A stretch of 57,241 bases of DNA from Candidatus Tabaqchalia intestinavium (GCA_904420005.1 CAJFTT010000059.1:1-57241); one strand, 5' to 3'; shown: positions 17,164 through 25,758, numbered from the stretch's first letter. The notes: generated by a model not told the origin, from the sequence alone. Numbers and translations: made by a program.

Positions 17164-18052
17164 TCCTGCGCGGATGGTGGAGGAAGCCGACCGGCTGTAT
17201 AATGCACAGATCGATCAGGTATGCGACCGGCTGCAGGAAATTCAGACCGCGCGGCGGATCGTACTGCTGTCCGGGCCGACTTCGTCGGGGAAAACGACGA
17301 CCTCCCGCATCCTGCACGAGACGCTGTTGACCCGCGGTGTGCATTCTCTCACCGTGTCTATCGACGATTTTTTCAAACCCAGACAGGAAGCGCCGTTGCT
17401 GCCCAATGGGGAGCGCGATCATGAATGCATCGAGGCGATCAATCTGGAAGATCTGCACCGCTGCATTAGCGCGCTGCTGCACGACGGCTATGCCGAGCTG
17501 CCGCGTTTTGACTTTCTGACTGGCGCGCCTGCGCCCGAGCGCCATCCTGTGCGCATGGAGGAGGGCGAAGTGCTCATGCTGGAAGGAATCCACGCGATTC
17601 ACCCGCTGCTGTCGGGGATGTTTTCCCAGGACGGGATGCTGCGCGTGTTCGTCAGCGTGACCGAGACGGTCACCAAACAGGGAGACGCCTTTTTTGATCC
17701 GGTGCAGCTGCGTTTCCTCCGCAGGCTCATCCGCGACTATCATTTCCGCAACAGCTGCGCGGAAAATACCTATCGCATGTGGCCGCAGGTGCGCCATGGC
17801 GAGCATCAGTATATTGAGCCGTACATTTCCACGGTGGACATCCGGATGAATACTTTCTTTTCTTATGAACTGGGGGCGATGGCGGCAGACGCTGAACGAA
17901 TCCTGCGGCAGATCCCGGCAGACAGCGAATGGGCAGATGAGGCTAGGCAGCTGTGTGACAAATTGGAAGAGATTCGTCCGGTGCCGACAAAGTTCGTGCC
18001 GGCGGGCGCGCTGATTCGCGAATTCATCGGTCTGGAATCGCCGGCCTCTTGA
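17117..18052 (+). CDS. Uridine kinase-like P-loop nucleoside kinase
   Basis: A 311-residue P-loop kinase of the phosphoribulokinase/uridine kinase family. The Walker A motif GPTSSGKTT begins at residue 53, SIDDFF follows, and EVLMLEGIHAIHP marks the core. Such proteins in Clostridia often carry an N-terminal TGS-like half; here only about 45 extra residues precede the kinase core. The likely role is nucleoside phosphorylation, but the substrate is unproven. I chose the ATG at 17117 with AGGTG six bases upstream; a GTG at 17108 is possible. The start lies inside the end of hemZ. Confidence 0.82.
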   Translation: MRNMVSLETLNRQAADPARMVEEADRLYNAQIDQVCDRLQEIQTARRIVLLSGPTSSGKTTTSRILHETLLTRGVHSLTVSIDDFFKPRQEAPLLPNGERDHECIEAINLEDLHRCISALLHDGYAELPRFDFLTGAPAPERHPVRMEEGEVLMLEGIHAIHPLLSGMFSQDGMLRVFVSVTETVTKQGDAFFDPVQLRFLRRLIRDYHFRNSCAENTYRMWPQVRHGEHQYIEPYISTVDIRMNTFFSYELGAMAADAERILRQIPADSEWADEARQLCDKLEEIRPVPTKFVPAGALIREFIGLESPAS

Positions 18053-18077
18053 TTCTGCGGGGGAAATTTGGTATAAT
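18049..18077 (+). promoter_or_regulatory. Promoter of the coiled-coil/zinc-ribbon gene
   Basis: TTGATT (18049-18054) and TATAAT (18072-18077) are spaced 17 bp. The -35 overlaps the kinase stop codon. Confidence 0.8.
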
Positions 18078-18141
18078 TCCCCTATATGGCAAGTGCATTG
18101 GGCGCGCGACGGCGCGTACCTTGAAGATGGGAGATGAGCGC

Positions 18142-18498
18142 ATGAGCATGTTCGACGATGTGGTGAACAAGACCAAGGAAATTGCCAGCGCGGCAGGAAA
18201 GAAAACGGAAGAAGTTCTCAAGCTCGCCAAGCTCCGTCTGGCGTTGTCGGAAACCACCAGCAAGCTGGAGAAAGCCTATGCTGCCATGGGCCGCAGCGTA
18301 TATACTGCCAAGAAGGAGAACGCCGAGGCGATGCCGGATCTGACCCATCAGCTGGAGTCAATTGACGCGTTGCTTGTCAAGCAAGAGGAGATTGTGGACA
18401 AAATGGCGCAGCTGCGCAATTGCAAAAAATGCGCCGCCTGCGGGGAAGAGAATCCGGAAACCGCTTTGTATTGCCAGAAATGCGGAGAAAAATTTTGA
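18142..18498 (+). CDS. Coiled-coil protein with C-terminal zinc ribbon
   Basis: A 118-residue protein. Residues 5-85 are a charged, mostly alpha-helical, coiled-coil-like stretch (NKTKEIASAAGKKTEEVLKLAKLRLALSE begins it). The tail has two CxxC pairs (CAACGEENPE, CQKCGEKF), a zinc-ribbon 2-type element. Such proteins are common in Clostridia and uncharacterised. The ATG at 18142 follows GGGAG; an in-frame ATG at 18127 is an alternative. It forms a single-gene unit between its own promoter and terminator. Confidence 0.78.
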   Translation: MSMFDDVVNKTKEIASAAGKKTEEVLKLAKLRLALSETTSKLEKAYAAMGRSVYTAKKENAEAMPDLTHQLESIDALLVKQEEIVDKMAQLRNCKKCAACGEENPETALYCQKCGEKF

Positions 18499-18507
18499 AT
18501 AGGCACG

Positions 18508-18542
18508 CAATAAAGGGACACGCGTCCCTTTATTGATTTTTT
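18508..18542 (+). terminator. Terminator after the zinc-ribbon gene
   Basis: A perfect 12-bp stem (CAATAAAGGGAC / GTCCCTTTATTG) with a four-base loop is followed by six Us. Confidence 0.9.
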
Positions 18543-18571
18543 GCCCATTGCGGGCGGAAAGGGGAGCGGGG

Positions 18572-19405
18572 ATGGACGAGCGGTATGAGAAAATCGCAGA
18601 GAGCGCGCAGGCGCTGCGGCAGCGATTGCCTGCGCAGCCGGATGTGGCGGTGGTGCTGCGGGATCAGTTGTTCGACGTGCTGACGCAGGCGGAACAGTCC
18701 GTTTGCGTTGCCTATGCCGACATTCCGCATTTCCCGCAGTCGACGCTGTCGCGCGACGGCCGTGCGGTGTTTACCCATCTGGAGGGCAGGGCGGTGCTGT
18801 TTTTATGCGGACGGTTCCACACCTATGAAGGCTTCTCCATGTGGGAGGCTGCGTACCCTGTGATGGTGCTGCATGCGCTGGGTGTGCGGCGCTTGATTCT
18901 CACCAACGCGGCGGGAGCGGTGAACCCGGCCTACCATGTGGGACAGATTGTGGCGGTGGCGGATCATCTGAATATGGTGCAGCATTCGCCGGATACGGGG
19001 CCGAATCTTCCGCAGCTGGGAGAACGCTTTTTTGATATGACCAACGCCTATTCTCCCGCGCTGCGCCAGGCGGCGCAGGAAGCTGCAAAGGAGATTGGCT
19101 TGCCACTGGAAGAGGGCGTTTATGCTTTTATGGCGGGGCCGCAGTACGAGACGCCGGCGGAGATCCGCATGCTGCGAACGCTGGGAGCGGATCTGGTCGG
19201 GATGTCCACTGTGCCGGAGGTGATCGAAGCCGCGCACTGTGGGATGCAGACGCTTGCGCTGTCGCTGGTTTCCAACATGGCGGCGGGCGTCACCGGCGCG
19301 CCGCTGTCGGACGCGGAAGTGACGCGCGAAGCGGACGCGGCGTCCAAGCAGATCGCATCGCTTCTGCGCGGCGTGCTGCGCCGGCTGGGGAACCTGTCTG
19401 ATTGA
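18572..19405 (+). CDS. Purine nucleoside phosphorylase (type I)
   Basis: A 277-residue trimeric-type PNP that cleaves (deoxy)inosine and (deoxy)guanosine with phosphate in purine salvage. Family blocks are present: GRFHTYEGFSMWE, LTNAAGAVNP, MAGPQYETPAEIRML and GADLVGMSTVPEVIEA; the phosphate- and base-binding residues lie in these. The ATG at 18572 follows GGAAAGGGGAG. It begins 30 bases after a strong terminator with no clear promoter of its own, so it may depend on read-through or a promoter within the hairpin region. The nucleosidase two genes downstream supports a salvage role. Confidence 0.93.
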   Translation: MDERYEKIAESAQALRQRLPAQPDVAVVLRDQLFDVLTQAEQSVCVAYADIPHFPQSTLSRDGRAVFTHLEGRAVLFLCGRFHTYEGFSMWEAAYPVMVLHALGVRRLILTNAAGAVNPAYHVGQIVAVADHLNMVQHSPDTGPNLPQLGERFFDMTNAYSPALRQAAQEAAKEIGLPLEEGVYAFMAGPQYETPAEIRMLRTLGADLVGMSTVPEVIEAAHCGMQTLALSLVSNMAAGVTGAPLSDAEVTREADAASKQIASLLRGVLRRLGNLSD

Positions 19406-19466
19406 AGTGAAAAGTCTTAGAGCTTTACATGCGCAAAACAGCGCACGGATCGGGGAGGCGGGAGAT

Positions 19467-19986
19467 TTGCAGCAGCGGGAATATCTGGAGACGTTTTCTA
19501 AAGAGCAGCTGATCCGATCTCTTGGAAATCTATTCCAAAAACTGGCTGGCGATGGATGGCGTCTGGTTCCAGTCGGTTGAACGCAAATGCGGCATGGATG
19601 AAGCGATGTACCATGACGCCCAGGCGTGGAAACGCTTCACCGTGATCGAGGCGCAGCGGATCAAATCATTTCTGGGGTTGCCGGAGCGGGCGGGCGTCGA
19701 GGGCCTCGCGCAGGCGTTGCGGCTGCGGTTTTATGCCAATCTCAATGAGGACAGGATAGAGCAGGACGGCAATACGCTGCTTTACAGCGCGGTGCATTGC
19801 CGCGTGCAGACGGCGCGGGAACGAAAAGGAATGCCGCTGCATCCCTGCAAACCGGTGGGGCTCATTGAATACGAAGGCTTTGCCAAGACGATCGACGATC
19901 GGTTCCGCTGCGAATGCCTCAGCTGTTACCCGGAAGTGACCGATTCCACCTGCTGCTGCAAATGGAAATTCATATTGCAGGTATAG
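19467..19986 (+). pseudogene. DUF6125-like gene with a single-base frameshift
   Basis: A TTG at 19467, preceded by GGAGGCGGGAG, opens a frame reading LQQREYLETFSKEQLI. At 19514-19515 one extra C (ATC-C-GAT) shifts the frame, and the sequence continues in the next frame as DLLEIYSKNWLAMDGVWFQSVE..., to the stop at 19986. Joined, it gives about 172 residues with Cys-rich ends (HPCKP, CECLSCYPE, CCCKWKF), like DUF6125 or L-2-amino-thiazoline-4-carboxylate hydrolase-like proteins. Unshifted, the first frame stops at GGT TGA near 19577. An internal TTG at 19522 could still start a 154-residue product. Sequencing error, recent decay and programmed shift all remain possible. Confidence 0.75.
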
Positions 19987-20038
19987 GGCGGTGGGATCCC
20001 TCCGCAAGGATTACGCAGAACACAGGGGAGGAAAACAT

Positions 20039-20734
20039 ATGCAGATCAATCAAATCGGCGTCGTCATTGCCGACGACATGGAATTTTTGCCTTTGAAGCG
20101 TTGTTTGCAGCAGCGGGGCGTGCCGCAGACCACAGGACAGGCCTGGGGATGCGAGCTGGTTTCCTTCCGCTGGGACGGGGCGCAGGTCACGGCCGTTCAA
20201 TGCGGTATTGGCAAGGCGAATGCGGCGGCTGCCGCCGCGTTTCTGATCGCCGGGGGCGCGCAGGTGCTGCTCAATATCGGTCTGTCGGGCGCTGTGGCGC
20301 CGCTGCGGCGCGGCCAGCTTGTGCTGGGGGAGACGTATCTGGAAACGGATTTCGACGTGACGCCCCTTGGGTATCCGCCTTACCGGAAGCCGGGCCAGGC
20401 GGGGCCGTACCGGGCGGATGAAGCGCTGCTCGCCGCGTTTTGCACGCGTTTTTCCCTGCAAAAGGGCTTGCTTGGCAGCGGGGACTTCTTTCTTACGGAC
20501 CCGGCGAAAAAGCAGAGATACCTGGATGAGCTTTCCGTGCTGGCGTTTGACATGGAGTCCGGCGCCATCGCGGCGGTGTGCGACAAATGCGGCGTGCCGT
20601 TTCTGTCCTTGCGGCAGATTTCCGACGGCGCAGACGGCGAGTCGAAGGAAGAATACCGGGAATTCAACGACCGTGCGGAGCAGACGCTGGCGCAGACTCT
20701 CTTGGAAGGCATATCGCATCTGCTTGTGCAATAA
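20039..20734 (+). CDS. mtnN: 5'-Methylthioadenosine/S-adenosylhomocysteine nucleosidase
   Basis: A 231-residue MTAN/Pfs-type nucleosidase, hydrolysing MTA and SAH to adenine and thioribosyl products. Features are an early catalytic Glu region (ADDMEFL), QCGIGKANAAAAA, NIGLSGAVAP, FDMESGAIAAVC (ribose- and substrate-binding ME motif) and RQISDGAD with the catalytic Asp. GLSG replaces the usual GSAG/GVAG, so a related purine nucleosidase is possible. The ATG at 20039 follows GGGGAGG; the 5' frame extension to 19991 is not supported. It stands with PNP in a purine-salvage group. Confidence 0.85.
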   Translation: MQINQIGVVIADDMEFLPLKRCLQQRGVPQTTGQAWGCELVSFRWDGAQVTAVQCGIGKANAAAAAAFLIAGGAQVLLNIGLSGAVAPLRRGQLVLGETYLETDFDVTPLGYPPYRKPGQAGPYRADEALLAAFCTRFSLQKGLLGSGDFFLTDPAKKQRYLDELSVLAFDMESGAIAAVCDKCGVPFLSLRQISDGADGESKEEYREFNDRAEQTLAQTLLEGISHLLVQ

Positions 20735-20798
20735 ACTATAAGCAGGAAAAACGGCATTGGCAGGGACCTCTATTTGACAGACAAGGGAAGTGCGGATT

Positions 20799-22535
20799 TT
20801 GGCAAAGCAACGCAAGAACTTTATGCAAAATTCCCTGATCCTGATTGTGGCGGTCGTGCTGGTCAAGGTGATCGGCGCGCTGTTCAAGATTCCCCTGGGG
20901 TGGATTCTGGGCGATACGGGATTTGGATATTTTACCTCGGCGTATAATATGTACATGCCGGTTTACGTCATTGCAATGGCGGGCTTCCCGGCGGCGGTGT
21001 CGCGCTTTGTCGCGGCGCAGTATTCCCTGGGCAATTACCGCAACGTGCGCAGAATCCTGCAGGTGGGCGTGCGATTTTTTGTCGTGACGGGCACGCTGGG
21101 TTTTTTGATCTTGTTCTTCGGCGCGGGGCCTCTGTCCAGCCTGGTCAGCAACGAGCCGGCGAAATATGCCGTCATGGCGCTCGCGCCCACGGTGTTTTTC
21201 TGCTGTGTGATGTCGGCCTATCGCGGGTATTATAACGGCCTTGCCAATATGTATCCCACCGCGATTTCGCAAGTCATCGAAGCGCTGGGCAAGCTGCTGG
21301 TGGGGTATACGGCTGCCGCGCTGATCATGCATTTTGGCATGCAGGAATTCGCTACGAGCGGTACGGTGTTTCATCAGGCGATGGAGTCGGCGGAGCAGGC
21401 GCAGATGGCGCTGTATCCGTTTGCAGCGGCGGGGGCGATCGGCGGCGTGTCCGTCGGCTCGATTTTTGCGTGCGCCTTTGTCATTCTGCGGCACAAGATC
21501 GTGGGGGACACCATTACGGCGGAGCAGCTTGTGGCGGCGGGACAGACCGACCTGCGCAAGAAGACGATCTTCAAGACGCTCATCCGCATCGGTATGCCCA
21601 TCGCGCTCGGCGCGATTGTAATGCAGCTGAGCAGCGTCATCGACCTGGCGACCGTGACGCGCCAGCTGGGGGCCGCGCTGCAGGCGGACGAGAGCTATAT
21701 CCGCGGCATTTACGGCTACGGCGCGGAGATCGCGGTCGATCAGATTCCCAACAAGATCTGGGGCTGCTATGGGATCGCCCTGACGTTTTTCAATCTGATC
21801 CCCACCATTGCGCAGCCGTTCGGCCTCAGCGCCATGCCGGGCATTACAGCGGCTTATACCAAGCACGACCAGGAAGGCGTGCGCCGCAATGTCGAGAGCG
21901 TCATGCGTATCACGCTGCTGATCGTGCTTCCCTGCGGCATTGGGCTGTCGGTGATGGCCGATCCGGTTCTTTCGATCATTTACCCCAATCAGCTCAGCAT
22001 GGTGGCGGTGGTGGCGCCGCTGCTCAATGTGCTGGCGATTGCGGCCATTTTCGCCGGGCTGTGCCAATCCGTCAACAGTATGCTGCAGTCCGTGGGGAAA
22101 TATGACCTGCCGGTCAAGATCATGGCCGTCGGCGCGTTGGCGAAGCTCATCACCAATTTCCTGCTCGTGGCGATCCCACAGATCAATATTATGGGCGCCG
22201 CCATTAGCACCATCCTGTGCTATCTGATCATTTTCTTCGGCGGGTTCATCGCCCTGATGCGCGCCACCGGCGCGAAACTGTCTTATGGGAAGCTGTTTGG
22301 CAAGCCGTTGCTTTCGGCGTTATGCTGCGGTGCGACGGCCTATCTTTGCTTCAAGCTGCTGGCTTGGCTGGGGCTCAGCCTGATCCCGGTGACGGCGATT
22401 TCCATTCTCGCGGCGGTGGTTGTCTATGTGGTGATGGTGTTTTTGACGGGATCCATCACGAAAAGTGAGATATATATGCTGCCGAAGGGCGAAAAAATCG
22501 CAAAAACACTTGAAAAATGGGGTTGGATACGTTAG
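20799..22535 (+). CDS. SpoVB/MurJ-like polysaccharide flippase
   Basis: A 578-residue integral membrane protein with about 14 hydrophobic segments, of the MVF/MATE-type flippase family. The N-terminus (AKQRKNFMQNSLILIVAVVLVKVIGALFKIPLGWILG) matches the SpoVB/YabM group. SpoVB is needed for spore cortex peptidoglycan and probably moves lipid II precursors. I choose the TTG at 20799 because it gives the usual short basic N-terminus; GTG at 20790 or ATG at 20823 are alternatives. mazG, rqcP, yabP, yabQ and divIC follow, the same order as yabM-yabN-yabO-yabP-yabQ-divIC in Bacillus subtilis. Confidence 0.87.
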   Translation: MAKQRKNFMQNSLILIVAVVLVKVIGALFKIPLGWILGDTGFGYFTSAYNMYMPVYVIAMAGFPAAVSRFVAAQYSLGNYRNVRRILQVGVRFFVVTGTLGFLILFFGAGPLSSLVSNEPAKYAVMALAPTVFFCCVMSAYRGYYNGLANMYPTAISQVIEALGKLLVGYTAAALIMHFGMQEFATSGTVFHQAMESAEQAQMALYPFAAAGAIGGVSVGSIFACAFVILRHKIVGDTITAEQLVAAGQTDLRKKTIFKTLIRIGMPIALGAIVMQLSSVIDLATVTRQLGAALQADESYIRGIYGYGAEIAVDQIPNKIWGCYGIALTFFNLIPTIAQPFGLSAMPGITAAYTKHDQEGVRRNVESVMRITLLIVLPCGIGLSVMADPVLSIIYPNQLSMVAVVAPLLNVLAIAAIFAGLCQSVNSMLQSVGKYDLPVKIMAVGALAKLITNFLLVAIPQINIMGAAISTILCYLIIFFGGFIALMRATGAKLSYGKLFGKPLLSALCCGATAYLCFKLLAWLGLSLIPVTAISILAAVVVYVVMVFLTGSITKSEIYMLPKGEKIAKTLEKWGWIR

Positions 22536-22585
22536 AATAGACGACGTGAAGGGCACACTACCATTGTGGCAAAGGATTGGAAGCA

Positions 22586-23398
22586 ATGAACGAGCAGGCA
22601 CAGGCGTTTCTCGGCAAAGCACAATATGGCTTTGCGGACCTTGTTGGGATCATGGCTGTTTTGCGGGGAGAGGGCGGTTGCCCCTGGGATCGGGAGCAGG
22701 ATCACCATTCCATCCGCAAGAACTTCATTGAGGAGACCTATGAAGCGGTCGAAGCCATTGATCGGGAGGATGCGACGCTGCTGCGGGAAGAGCTGGGCGA
22801 CGTTTTGCTGCAGGTGGTGTTTCACGCCAGGATGGAGCAGGAGAAAGGCGTCTTTTCGATCGATGATGTCTGTGACGGAATTTGCCGTAAGCTGATCCTT
22901 CGGCACCCGCATATTTTCGGCGATGTGAAGGCGACCGATTCCGAGACGGTGCTCACTAACTGGGACGAGATCAAAAAGCGCGAGAAGGGTATGAAAAAGC
23001 AGAGCGAATCGCTCATGAGCGTGCCTGCGGTTCTGCCGGCGCTGATGCGGTCGCAGAAGCTGGGGCAGCGCGCGGCGAAAGTCGGGTTCGACTGGCAGGA
23101 CGCGCAGGGTGTGCTGGAGAAGCTGCAGGAAGAGCTCGACGAGCTGCGGGACGCGGTGCAGCACGGGGATGCCGCAGCACAAAAGGAAGAGCTGGGAGAT
23201 CTGCTGTTCACGGCGTCGAGCATGGCCCGCTTTCTCAAATGCGATGCGGAAGAGGCGCTGTACGCCGCGGATGAAAAATTCATTGCCCGTTTCTGCCGGA
23301 TGGAGAAAGCGGCGGAAGCGCAGGGGAAGAAACTCGCGGAGCTGGACGCGCAGGCGCTGGATGCGCTGTGGAACGCGGCCAAGCGGCAAGGCGAATGA
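22586..23398 (+). CDS. mazG: Nucleoside triphosphate pyrophosphohydrolase MazG
   Basis: A 270-residue protein with two MazG domains. The first has CPWDREQDH, EETYEAVEAI and REELGDVLLQVVFHARM; the second has EELDELRDAV and KEELGDLLFTASSMARF. The clustered Glu/Asp residues bind Mg2+ for NTP hydrolysis to NMP and PPi, cleaning up non-canonical nucleotides. The Bacillus homologue YabN has an extra N-terminal methylase domain that is missing here. The ATG at 22586 follows AAAGGA; TTG at 22577 is an alternative. Part of the yab cluster. Confidence 0.92.
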   Translation: MNEQAQAFLGKAQYGFADLVGIMAVLRGEGGCPWDREQDHHSIRKNFIEETYEAVEAIDREDATLLREELGDVLLQVVFHARMEQEKGVFSIDDVCDGICRKLILRHPHIFGDVKATDSETVLTNWDEIKKREKGMKKQSESLMSVPAVLPALMRSQKLGQRAAKVGFDWQDAQGVLEKLQEELDELRDAVQHGDAAAQKEELGDLLFTASSMARFLKCDAEEALYAADEKFIARFCRMEKAAEAQGKKLAELDAQALDALWNAAKRQGE

Positions 23399-23405
23399 CC
23401 ATGGA

Positions 23406-23436
23406 TTGTTATCCGTGCGGCGCACGGTGATACAAT
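23406..23436 (+). promoter_or_regulatory. Candidate promoter of hup
   Basis: TACAAT at 23431-23436 has an extended -10 (TGA before it). TTGTTA (23406-23411) is 19 bp upstream, so the -35 is suboptimal. Confidence 0.5.
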
Positions 23437-23462
23437 AAAAATGAAAATTGGAGGAAAACAAA

Positions 23463-23738
23463 ATGACGAAAACAGAGCTGATTGCGAAGGTTGCCGATGG
23501 TGCAGGCCTTTCCAAGAAGGCTTCCGGCGAAGCTGTGGACGCGGTGATCGCTGCGATCACGGAGGCGCTGAAAGAGGGAGACAAAGTTGCTCTCGTTGGT
23601 TTTGGCACGTTTGAGGTCCGTGAGCGCGGCGCGCGTCAGGGCCGCAACCCCCGCACGAAGGAGCCCATCACGATTGCCGCTTCCAAGCTGCCGGTGTTCA
23701 AGGCTGGCAAGGCGCTCAAGGATGCCGTTGCGAAGTAA
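23463..23738 (+). CDS. hup: HU-family nucleoid protein
   Basis: A 91-residue HU protein: [19 protein letters not shown], the [13 protein letters not shown] turn, the RNPRTKE DNA-intercalating arm and a C-terminal [13 protein letters not shown] helix. It binds and bends DNA as a dimer. GGAGG precedes the ATG, and a promoter and terminator make it a separate high-expression unit inserted between mazG and rqcP. B. subtilis yabN and yabO are adjacent without hup, but mazG-hup-rqcP is seen in other Clostridia. Confidence 0.97.
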   Translation: MTKTELIAKVADGAGLSKKASGEAVDAVIAAITEALKEGDKVALVGFGTFEVRERGARQGRNPRTKEPITIAASKLPVFKAGKALKDAVAK

Positions 23739-23780
23739 TTGCCGCTGCATCGATCGGCGCGCTGGCATGCGTGCTTTAAG

Positions 23781-23819
23781 GAGCCGGGTCCGTGTGGATG
23801 CGGCTCTTTTTCTGTTTTT
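23781..23819 (+). terminator. Terminator of hup
   Basis: Stem GAGCCG / CGGCTC with a 14-base loop and a U-rich tail (23807-23819). Confidence 0.8.
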
Positions 23820-23864
23820 GTGAAGATCGCGCCCCGGCGCGCCAAAGGAAAGAGGGGGAAACAG

Positions 23865-24107
23865 ATGCGTCTGGACAAATTTCTCAAAGTTTCGCGGCTG
23901 ATCAAGCGCCGCACGGTGGCCAATGAGGCCTGTGACGGCGGACGGATCTCCGTCAACGGCAAGCCTGCCAAGGCATCCTATGACGTGAAGGTAGGAGACG
24001 AGCTTGAAATTCACCTGGGCGCCAACCCGCTGCGCGTGCGGGTGGAAGCTGTGGTGGAACACGTCGGCAAGGAAGGTGCGAGCGAGCTGTACCGCGTCCT
24101 GCCGTAA
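23865..24107 (+). CDS. rqcP: S4-domain ribosome quality control protein RqcP
   Basis: An 80-residue S4 RNA-binding protein: MRLDKFLKVSRLIKRRTVANE, then GGRISVNGKPAKASYDVKVGDELEI. This is the RqcP/YabO (Hsp15-like) family, which binds stalled 50S subunits with peptidyl-tRNA and assists RqcH in C-terminal alanine tailing. Length and the position before yabP match B. subtilis yabO. AGAGGGGG precedes the ATG. RqcH is not in the window. Confidence 0.92.
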   Translation: MRLDKFLKVSRLIKRRTVANEACDGGRISVNGKPAKASYDVKVGDELEIHLGANPLRVRVEAVVEHVGKEGASELYRVLP

Positions 24108-24171
24108 ACGAATATTCATCCCGCGCCCGTCATATACTTCCCTGAGGCCAAAGAAAACGGAGGGATGATAG

Positions 24172-24456
24172 ATGGGCGAAGAAAAGACCAACAAGGCGGC
24201 GATGCCGCATAACCTGATTCTGCAAAATCGGCAGACCCTGACCATTTCCGGGGTGGTCGAGATCGGCAGCTTTGATAAAAGCAGCATTGTGCTGTATACG
24301 GATCTGGGCGAGCTGACGATCCTCGGCAGCGATCTGCATATGAACCAGCTGAGCGTGGAGAGCGGCGACGTCGCCATCGAGGGGCATATCCGTTCCATGG
24401 CCTATACGGATAATTATGCCAAGTCCGGCAATTTCTTCAGCCGGCTGCTGCGGTGA
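24172..24456 (+). CDS. yabP: Sporulation protein YabP
   Basis: A 94-residue protein of the YabP/YqfC family (PHNLILQNRQTLTISGVVEIGSFD, TDLGELTILGSDLHM, LSVESGDVAIEGHI). YabP is a sporulation-stage protein, expressed in the mother cell in B. subtilis, with an incompletely known role in spore coat or cortex assembly. GGAGGG precedes the ATG. Together with YabQ it supports an endospore-forming ancestry of this genome. Confidence 0.92.
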   Translation: MGEEKTNKAAMPHNLILQNRQTLTISGVVEIGSFDKSSIVLYTDLGELTILGSDLHMNQLSVESGDVAIEGHIRSMAYTDNYAKSGNFFSRLLR

Positions 24457-24466
24457 GGGAAGCGCT

Positions 24467-24949
24467 GTGGAGATTCACGTTGCGCAACAGGCCGCGGTTT
24501 TCGCGTATTCTGTACTGCTCGGCCTTTTGACGGGGCTGTTTTACGAATGCTTCCGTTTGCAGCGCGTGTTTGGCGGCAAGGGAAGGATTATCGTCTTTGT
24601 GCAGGATCTGATTTTCTGGTTCCTCACGGCGCTGGCAACGTATTGTTTCCTGCTGGCGTTTGCCGAGGGGAAGGTGCGTCTGTTCGTTCTGGTCGGGCAG
24701 GCGCTGGGGTTTATCGTATATTATTACAGCGTCGGCCGGCTGGTGCATTCCCTTGCCACCTGGATCGCGCGTCTTCTGCGCCGCCTTTTTTCGTTTTTGT
24801 TTCGGCCTTTCAGACGTGCCGGCCAATATGCGGGAAAAAAGGTGGCCCAACTTGCCAAAGAGATCCGGGGAAAATGCAAAAAACACAAAATTAATCCGCA
24901 AACCCCCTTGCCAGAGGGGGAGGAGATGTTGTATAATAATCAAAAATAA
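24467..24949 (+). CDS. yabQ: Spore cortex protein YabQ
   Basis: A 160-residue membrane protein with four hydrophobic segments in the first 105 residues (AAVFAYSVLLGLLTGLFYE starts the first) and a basic tail (LRRLFSFLFRPFRRAG onward). It matches YabQ, needed for spore cortex formation. I place the start at the GTG at 24467 with GAGGGA six bases upstream, overlapping the end region of yabP; the longer frame from 24416 overlaps yabP and lacks support. DivIC follows after 53 bases. Confidence 0.9.
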   Translation: MEIHVAQQAAVFAYSVLLGLLTGLFYECFRLQRVFGGKGRIIVFVQDLIFWFLTALATYCFLLAFAEGKVRLFVLVGQALGFIVYYYSVGRLVHSLATWIARLLRRLFSFLFRPFRRAGQYAGKKVAQLAKEIRGKCKKHKINPQTPLPEGEEMLYNNQK

Positions 24950-25002
24950 CGTGGAGAAGCGTTCTCTGTACATCATTTTCGCGACGGATTGAGGTGGATC
25001 CC

Positions 25003-25296
25003 ATGGCGGCGGAACGCTCCGCATTGAAGCACAAAAGGAAATATCTCATTCTCAAGCTGATTGCGATTGCGTTTGTCGGCTATGTTTTGTTCACGCTTGT
25101 GAATTATCAGGTGAGGATCAACCGGGTCAAAAAGCTCAATCAGGCTGTGAGCGACCAGATCGAGGAGACAGAGGTCGTCAATAAGGAGCTGGAGGACGCG
25201 CTCGAGGATGAAGAGGAGCTCCTGCGCCGGAAAGCGGAACAGGAAGGATATGTCGACCCCAACGAAGAACAATATTACAATATTGCAGGAAATTGA
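25003..25296 (+). CDS. divIC: Septum formation initiator DivIC/FtsL-like
   Basis: A 97-residue bitopic protein: basic cytoplasmic start (AAERSALKHKRKY), one transmembrane helix (about residues 18-36), then a coiled coil rich in Glu/Leu (residues 42-80) and a short tail. It fits DivIC, which with FtsL and DivIB scaffolds the division septum. The ATG at 25003 has GAGGTG upstream; the GTG at 24994 is part of that motif. Position between yabQ and the S1-domain gene is as in B. subtilis. Confidence 0.9.
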   Translation: MAAERSALKHKRKYLILKLIAIAFVGYVLFTLVNYQVRINRVKKLNQAVSDQIEETEVVNKELEDALEDEEELLRRKAEQEGYVDPNEEQYYNIAGN

Positions 25297-25323
25297 CAGG
25301 AAACAGGAGGATACAAGGCTTTT

Positions 25324-25758
25324 ATGCAGCTTGAAGTTGGAGCGGTTGTGGAAGGGCGCGTTACGGGGATCACGAACTTCGGCGCGTTCATCGATCTGGG
25401 TGACGGCAAGGTCGGGATGGTACATATTTCCGAAGTGGCCAACACTTTTGTCAAGGAGATCCGGGATCATCTGCAGGAGAACCAGGTGGTCAAAGTGCGG
25501 ATCATGAGCATTGGGGAGAATGGCAAGATCAACCTCTCCATCAAAAAGGCGGTGGAGCAGCCGCAGCAGCGCTCGGGCGCCCGCCCGCAGCAGAATCGCG
25601 CGCCTGGCGGGCCGCGTCCGCGTCCGGCTTCGGGAGAGCCGATGTCGTTTGAAGACATGATGAATAAATTCAAGCAGTCCAGCGACGAAAAAATGTCGGA
25701 TCTCAAGCGTTATACCAATGGGAAACGGGGCAGTTCCCGCAAGCCATCGCATAAATAA
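25324..25758 (+). CDS. S1 RNA-binding domain protein (YabR-like)
   Basis: A 144-residue protein with one S1 domain at residues 1-75 (VGAVVEGRVTGITNFGAFIDLG, MVHISEVA, GKINLSIKK). A Gln/Arg/Pro-rich linker and a basic tail follow. It matches YabR/general stress protein 13-like proteins, which are thought to associate with ribosomes or RNA. AGGAGG lies 11 bases before the ATG. It ends the yab operon and is followed by a strong terminator. Confidence 0.88.
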   Translation: MQLEVGAVVEGRVTGITNFGAFIDLGDGKVGMVHISEVANTFVKEIRDHLQENQVVKVRIMSIGENGKINLSIKKAVEQPQQRSGARPQQNRAPGGPRPRPASGEPMSFEDMMNKFKQSSDEKMSDLKRYTNGKRGSSRKPSHK

